Origin: Achatina immaculata
Taxonomy: Eukaryota; Mollusca; Gastropoda; Stylommatophora; Achatinidae
Assembly: GCA_009760885.1 (NCBI GenBank)
Contig: CM019704.1
Span: 14,367,803-14,431,802 of the forward strand
Direction of reading: 5' to 3'
Length of the DNA stretch: 64,000 nt
Shown here piece by piece: positions 60,031 to 64,000 of the stretch. The position numbers and the translations under genes are program-made. The first letter of the stretch is position 1. Each line of letters begins with the position of its first letter. A model generated the notes under the pieces. The model had not been told where the DNA came from. It saw only the letters and a program-made list of their open reading frames with translations, and searched no databases.

Positions 60031-61509
60031 TAAATAAATAAGAACTTAACTAAAACACATACATCCAGATCTTGTTTCGCTCACTGAAGGACTCTGTTCT
60101 GCATAAATAAGGAATAAAAACATACACCTAATCTTCAATAAATCATCGCCAAAAAGCAAGTAAAATATTAATATGAAAAAACACCATCATTTACAGATCA
60201 TATACCGCCATTTTTCTTTAACACTTAAAAAGCATCTAACCCAAAGATACGTCTCGAAGATTAAAAGCAAAGCATAAAATGATCTTAGAATTTTATTTTA
60301 CAGGACAGTTCCTAAATTCATGCATATTCTGAATTTTATACAAATATGACAGCCTTTTTGACATCGTCAAGAGTAATCGATCTTTGTAGAGATGAAGCTC
60401 TGAAAGTTTAATCGCAGAAATGAGAAGATGAAACGTGTTTAACTACCGGGCCGGCATAGAAATGAGGTAGCTATTGCTGAAATATCCAGCTTTTTTTAAA
60501 CGTCGATCTATTTTGAGCTTTGAGCTGGAACGTGGGTTAATATATACGGGAGTTTATTTTAACGTATATAAACTGTCTACCTTTATCTACTAAAAGTAGT
60601 AATTTTACTGCGCTCTTGCGTAACATTACAAAAATGAAGTTAAAGCTTAGAATTCTTAATTGGTTCTGATTCAAATATTGTTATTGTTCATATTTCATTG
60701 TTCACATATATGTGAATTTCTATATCCACTGTTTCTTATGTCAGTGCCTTCAATCACTCAGTACTTGGTATTAAATAACAACTTCTACGACCTTAACGAC
60801 CAGCTTGTAAATCGTCAAGTTTATTTATCCATCGGTCCGACAGGCGCCAGAGTGTTTGTTTTCCCACCATATTGTTTTCAAATACTGATTAAAAATCACT
60901 ACAATAATATACTCAACCGAAACTGCGAGAAGATTTTATCCTAATGATCTGGTCGGTGGAAATTTATTTTTACTAACATTTGTTCAATTTCTCAACCTTA
61001 CCTAACAGTCTTTCATCGTCGGCTACCACCAGCAGTAGAGTGAACAGGCAAGTTCCGACAAAAATCCCCCTAATCGCGGTTCGGCGCCTTGTTGATCAAA
61101 GTGACCGACTAACCAATCGACTGCCTTATATAAGTTACACGTAACCCGATGTAATACCAGGCAGCAGAATCAGGCAGGACCAGTCTGGTTATCAAAAGAC
61201 ATCAGATCGCCTTTGTTATCCGTGCAAGAACTCCGATGGTTAGTGACAATATTGAGACCTATTTTACAGTAACGTCCTTCACTCCAATGGTTGATATTCT
61301 CCGCATTAAAATGCAGATTCCCTAATACAGCAATGTCAGGTTTACAGCTCTGTGAGTATATGTATGTGTGTGACTTTGGTGGACTGAATCGAGTCTGGAA
61401 CTCAATGACTTCACATAGAAATAGACTTTATTACCCCTGTCTGTGCTCACAATATTCAATGAAGAGATTATCAGCGACTAAGCATGAAAAAAAGAGAATA
61501 TATGGAGGA
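60031..61509. other. Unassigned AT-rich intergenic DNA
   Basis: No gene, transposon or array was recognised. Confidence 0.5.
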
Positions 61510-61720
61510 GAGAGATGTTCGACTCCTGGACAGCGAAGTCGTTAGTGCATTAGTATGTCACGGCAAAGATCGGGGTTTCAGATCAAGCTGGAACCGCCCT
61601 AATCACCAAACTGTAAAAATGGGCACCCGGGTCCTCCTAGAGCTAGGGAAGGAAAGACGGCCAGGCTTGACGATCATCATGTCACCCTCTAATGTGCCGA
61701 CAGGTCAAGGAAAATATGGT
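61510..61720 (+). repeat. tRNA-derived SINE candidate
   Basis: The head reads gcgaagtcgttagtgcatta, then gtcacggcaaagatcggggt and ttcagatcaag. This resembles A and B boxes at tRNA spacing, though the B box is imperfect. The following taaaaatgggcacccgggtc and ctagagctagggaagg look like a SINE body. Only one copy was seen here. Confidence 0.45.
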
Positions 61721-64000
61721 CACTAACATCATATCCTCTAGATATTTCCATGGCATAAAGTGCCAACTTTACCCTTACACAGCTGGCACTTATTTAGGAG
61801 ACTGGAAATGAAAACCGCGTTGAAAGATCGCAATAAGACAAAGTAGCAGAACCTTAGCGTGGACTTCAGGACTTACTATAAATGCAAAGATCTGAGGTTG
61901 TGATGATGATGATGATGATCTGATAAATCCACATTCTTATGCAAGTTGAGAATTTTAAAAAAATGAAAGGCTTGCAGCGCCTTCAGCAAAGCGTACCCAA
62001 AGTTCATAAAGCCCGTCGTAACGCAAAACACAGGCAAATACTTCAGCTAAACGAAGCTAATTTCTACAGCAAACAATCAAAACTTGGATTGTGTTTCAAA
62101 CTTTCTAGCTGCTGCTGGCGGTCGGGAAAAATCTGCTCGCTATTTATTTCTTTTCTCCTAGTCTCCTTAAAAAATCAACCGTTGCCGCTATAGAAGTAAT
62201 GGACGCTACCATCCGTCCCGAAGGTTAATAGTTGTAACGCTCTCAGGCAGAAGCCGCATTACACTCATTCAGATTGCATGATATTTAAATCATATGAAAC
62301 ATCAAAGTGTCCTTTCTCTTCGGTTTTTTTTTTTTTTTGGAGGGCGGGGGGAGTGATTTTTTTTTATCTCCTCTACAAAAGCCGATGAATGTCCGGATCA
62401 GCGTAGAAATCAATAGGGTCTTCAAACAGCAAGCGAGAGATTCAGATATGAAAACGGTATATCAACGGTTCCCAACTTCCAATCTGACGTCATCCGGTCG
62501 TTCCAGTTGCAATTTTAGATGCTTTTTTTATATATTTATACATCGCAAAGACGTCGGCCCCCAAGTCTTCTTAATATTATTGTTCAGAAAGTTTTCACTC
62601 AATTTCGGGGATGGAAGGTGGATGTAGGTGGCAGGAGCAAATTATCGTTATCTTTATGGAGATCCTCGACGTGGTAAAGAAATGTTGGGAGCCACTGGTG
62701 AACGTCTGTTCTGTATACGAGCATGTACATGTGTTTGTTTAATAGAAGGAAAGCTTCCTACACTGGTTTTTTTTTTTCTATTCTGACTATCAATTTAGCA
62801 GTTACGATCTATTCATCCCTTGCTGTAATAGAAAAAGCATAAAAGTCTATAAATGGATCATTCTCTCTATCTCTCTCTCTCTCTGACTCACTCACTCTCG
62901 TAAAATGTACATACGCGCGCGGAGTTGGTGCCTTAAAATTTATATATATACACACACACACACACACCACAGCATTTCCTTTCCATATTAGCATACAATC
63001 GTACATGGGACCCCAAAACTGTATTACTAATCAAGGAAAATAATATTCAGTTTAATCACAAAACAGAAAACATATCACACAACGACATACGACACTTGAG
63101 AACAACGAAAACTGTAGCACCAGGAACAAGAGCATGGAACAAGAAAAGATTAGACACTTAATGAATCTAAAACTAAATCGACACAATATCTGCCACCATA
63201 TGTGACTCTCATAATACCTATACTTCTAAACCAAACTGGCCTTTCATCTAGAGAAGGCCTCACTAAGTCAACTTGTGCAATTGCACTAATGTTCAGTAAT
63301 ATATATATATATATATAACAAAGTTACAACAACAAACTCATGAATTACAATCAAACACTCTGCAAACATTTCTACTCGTACTAGCTCGTGAAAATCATAT
63401 CAAATTGCACAGTTCTCATGACTGCAATTTACCACAACAAAAATAATAACACTCAAATGAAATGAGCAGATCACTTCATAAATCTATGACATACAACAAT
63501 GTGAATGAAAACTTGTGACATTTCTTATATGAATAATAAACACAGAAAAAGTACAAATGTCCGTAAATTTCTTAAGCATCTTCATTTAACATCTGAACAC
63601 ATACATGATTAATGATTCAACAATGGACGAGCTCACTGAAATGACAAATATAGCAAGCTCACTCAACAATGGCAAATGACAAGTTTCACTGCGCACGTAA
63701 CACATAGCACAATAATAGCAATGGCAATGTTAATCAAATGCAATCAATCAACATATGGCAATGAATCAATGATGATGAATCATGATAACACTCATTTAAA
63801 TACTTCTATATAACATGGAAACATTAACAGGTCAAATTACTTCATTACATAAACTCAACGCGTACTACTTCTGATAACAAAACTTTCAGCTGAATTAGCA
63901 TTAAACAAACATTTAGACATACACCTTACACAACGTGAGGGTGGTGTAGGAGGAGATCATCGCTTGAGACGATACTACAGAATATACACTAATCCATAAG
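61721..64000. other. Unassigned AT-rich DNA with simple repeats
   Basis: GATGAT run (61902-61918), poly-T (about 62324-62338), CT run (about 62860-62884), TA/CA run (62940-62967) and TA run (63299-63317). Nothing coding was recognised up to the end of the window. Confidence 0.55.

Noticed and set aside
61020..61140. Possible tRNA-like text (cggttcggcgcc)
   Set aside because: Neither strand gives a convincing A box/B box pair at the right spacing.

Overview
The window is AT-rich, repeat-laden animal nuclear DNA. It has canonical GT-AG introns, no bacterial operon structure, many non-LTR retrotransposon (LINE) and Tc1/mariner remnants, and abundant micro- and minisatellites. The only host gene I can support is a three-exon neuropeptide-type GPCR on the plus strand (24456-33597). 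Its receptor type (myosuppressin/FMRFamide/DMSR-like) and the RTE/BovB-like LINEs with short-tandem tails suggest a protostome, most plausibly a mollusc. That assignment is inference.

Layout. 1-18.6 kb: no host gene. It holds LINE fragments at 3.7-4.6, 5.5-6.1, 7.15-8.0, 8.4-9.2, 10.85-11.3 and 13.6-15.9 kb, with diverged minisatellites between them. 18.6-20.45 kb: a SINE-like repeat split by a decayed Tc1-type transposon. 21-24.4 kb: low-complexity and unassigned DNA upstream of the receptor. 24.4-33.6 kb: the receptor gene, with introns of 1.84 and 6.06 kb that carry diverged minisatellites, LINE pieces, a SINE-like copy and two tandem arrays. 33.6-49.5 kb: intergenic, with minisatellite and trinucleotide arrays and LINE fragments. 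49.6-51.2 kb: a GC-richer module with internal duplications, origin unresolved. 52.2-53.5 and 56.7-57.4 kb: two decayed mariner-type elements. 55.1-56.0 kb: an RTE-like LINE fragment. 57.8-58.3 kb: a long imperfect inverted repeat. 59.3-61.7 kb: SINE candidates. 61.7-64 kb: nothing recognisable apart from simple repeats.

The genes do not form a pathway. One receptor gene sits among successive layers of transposons. Insertion order can be read in places: a Tc1 element inside a SINE-like repeat, and a LINE inside a minisatellite with its target-site duplication still visible. No undescribed multi-gene system was found. The most informative points are the receptor's unusual motif set, the nested insertions, the fold-back structure, the centre-homogenised and higher-order tandem arrays, and the unexplained 49.6-51.2 kb module.
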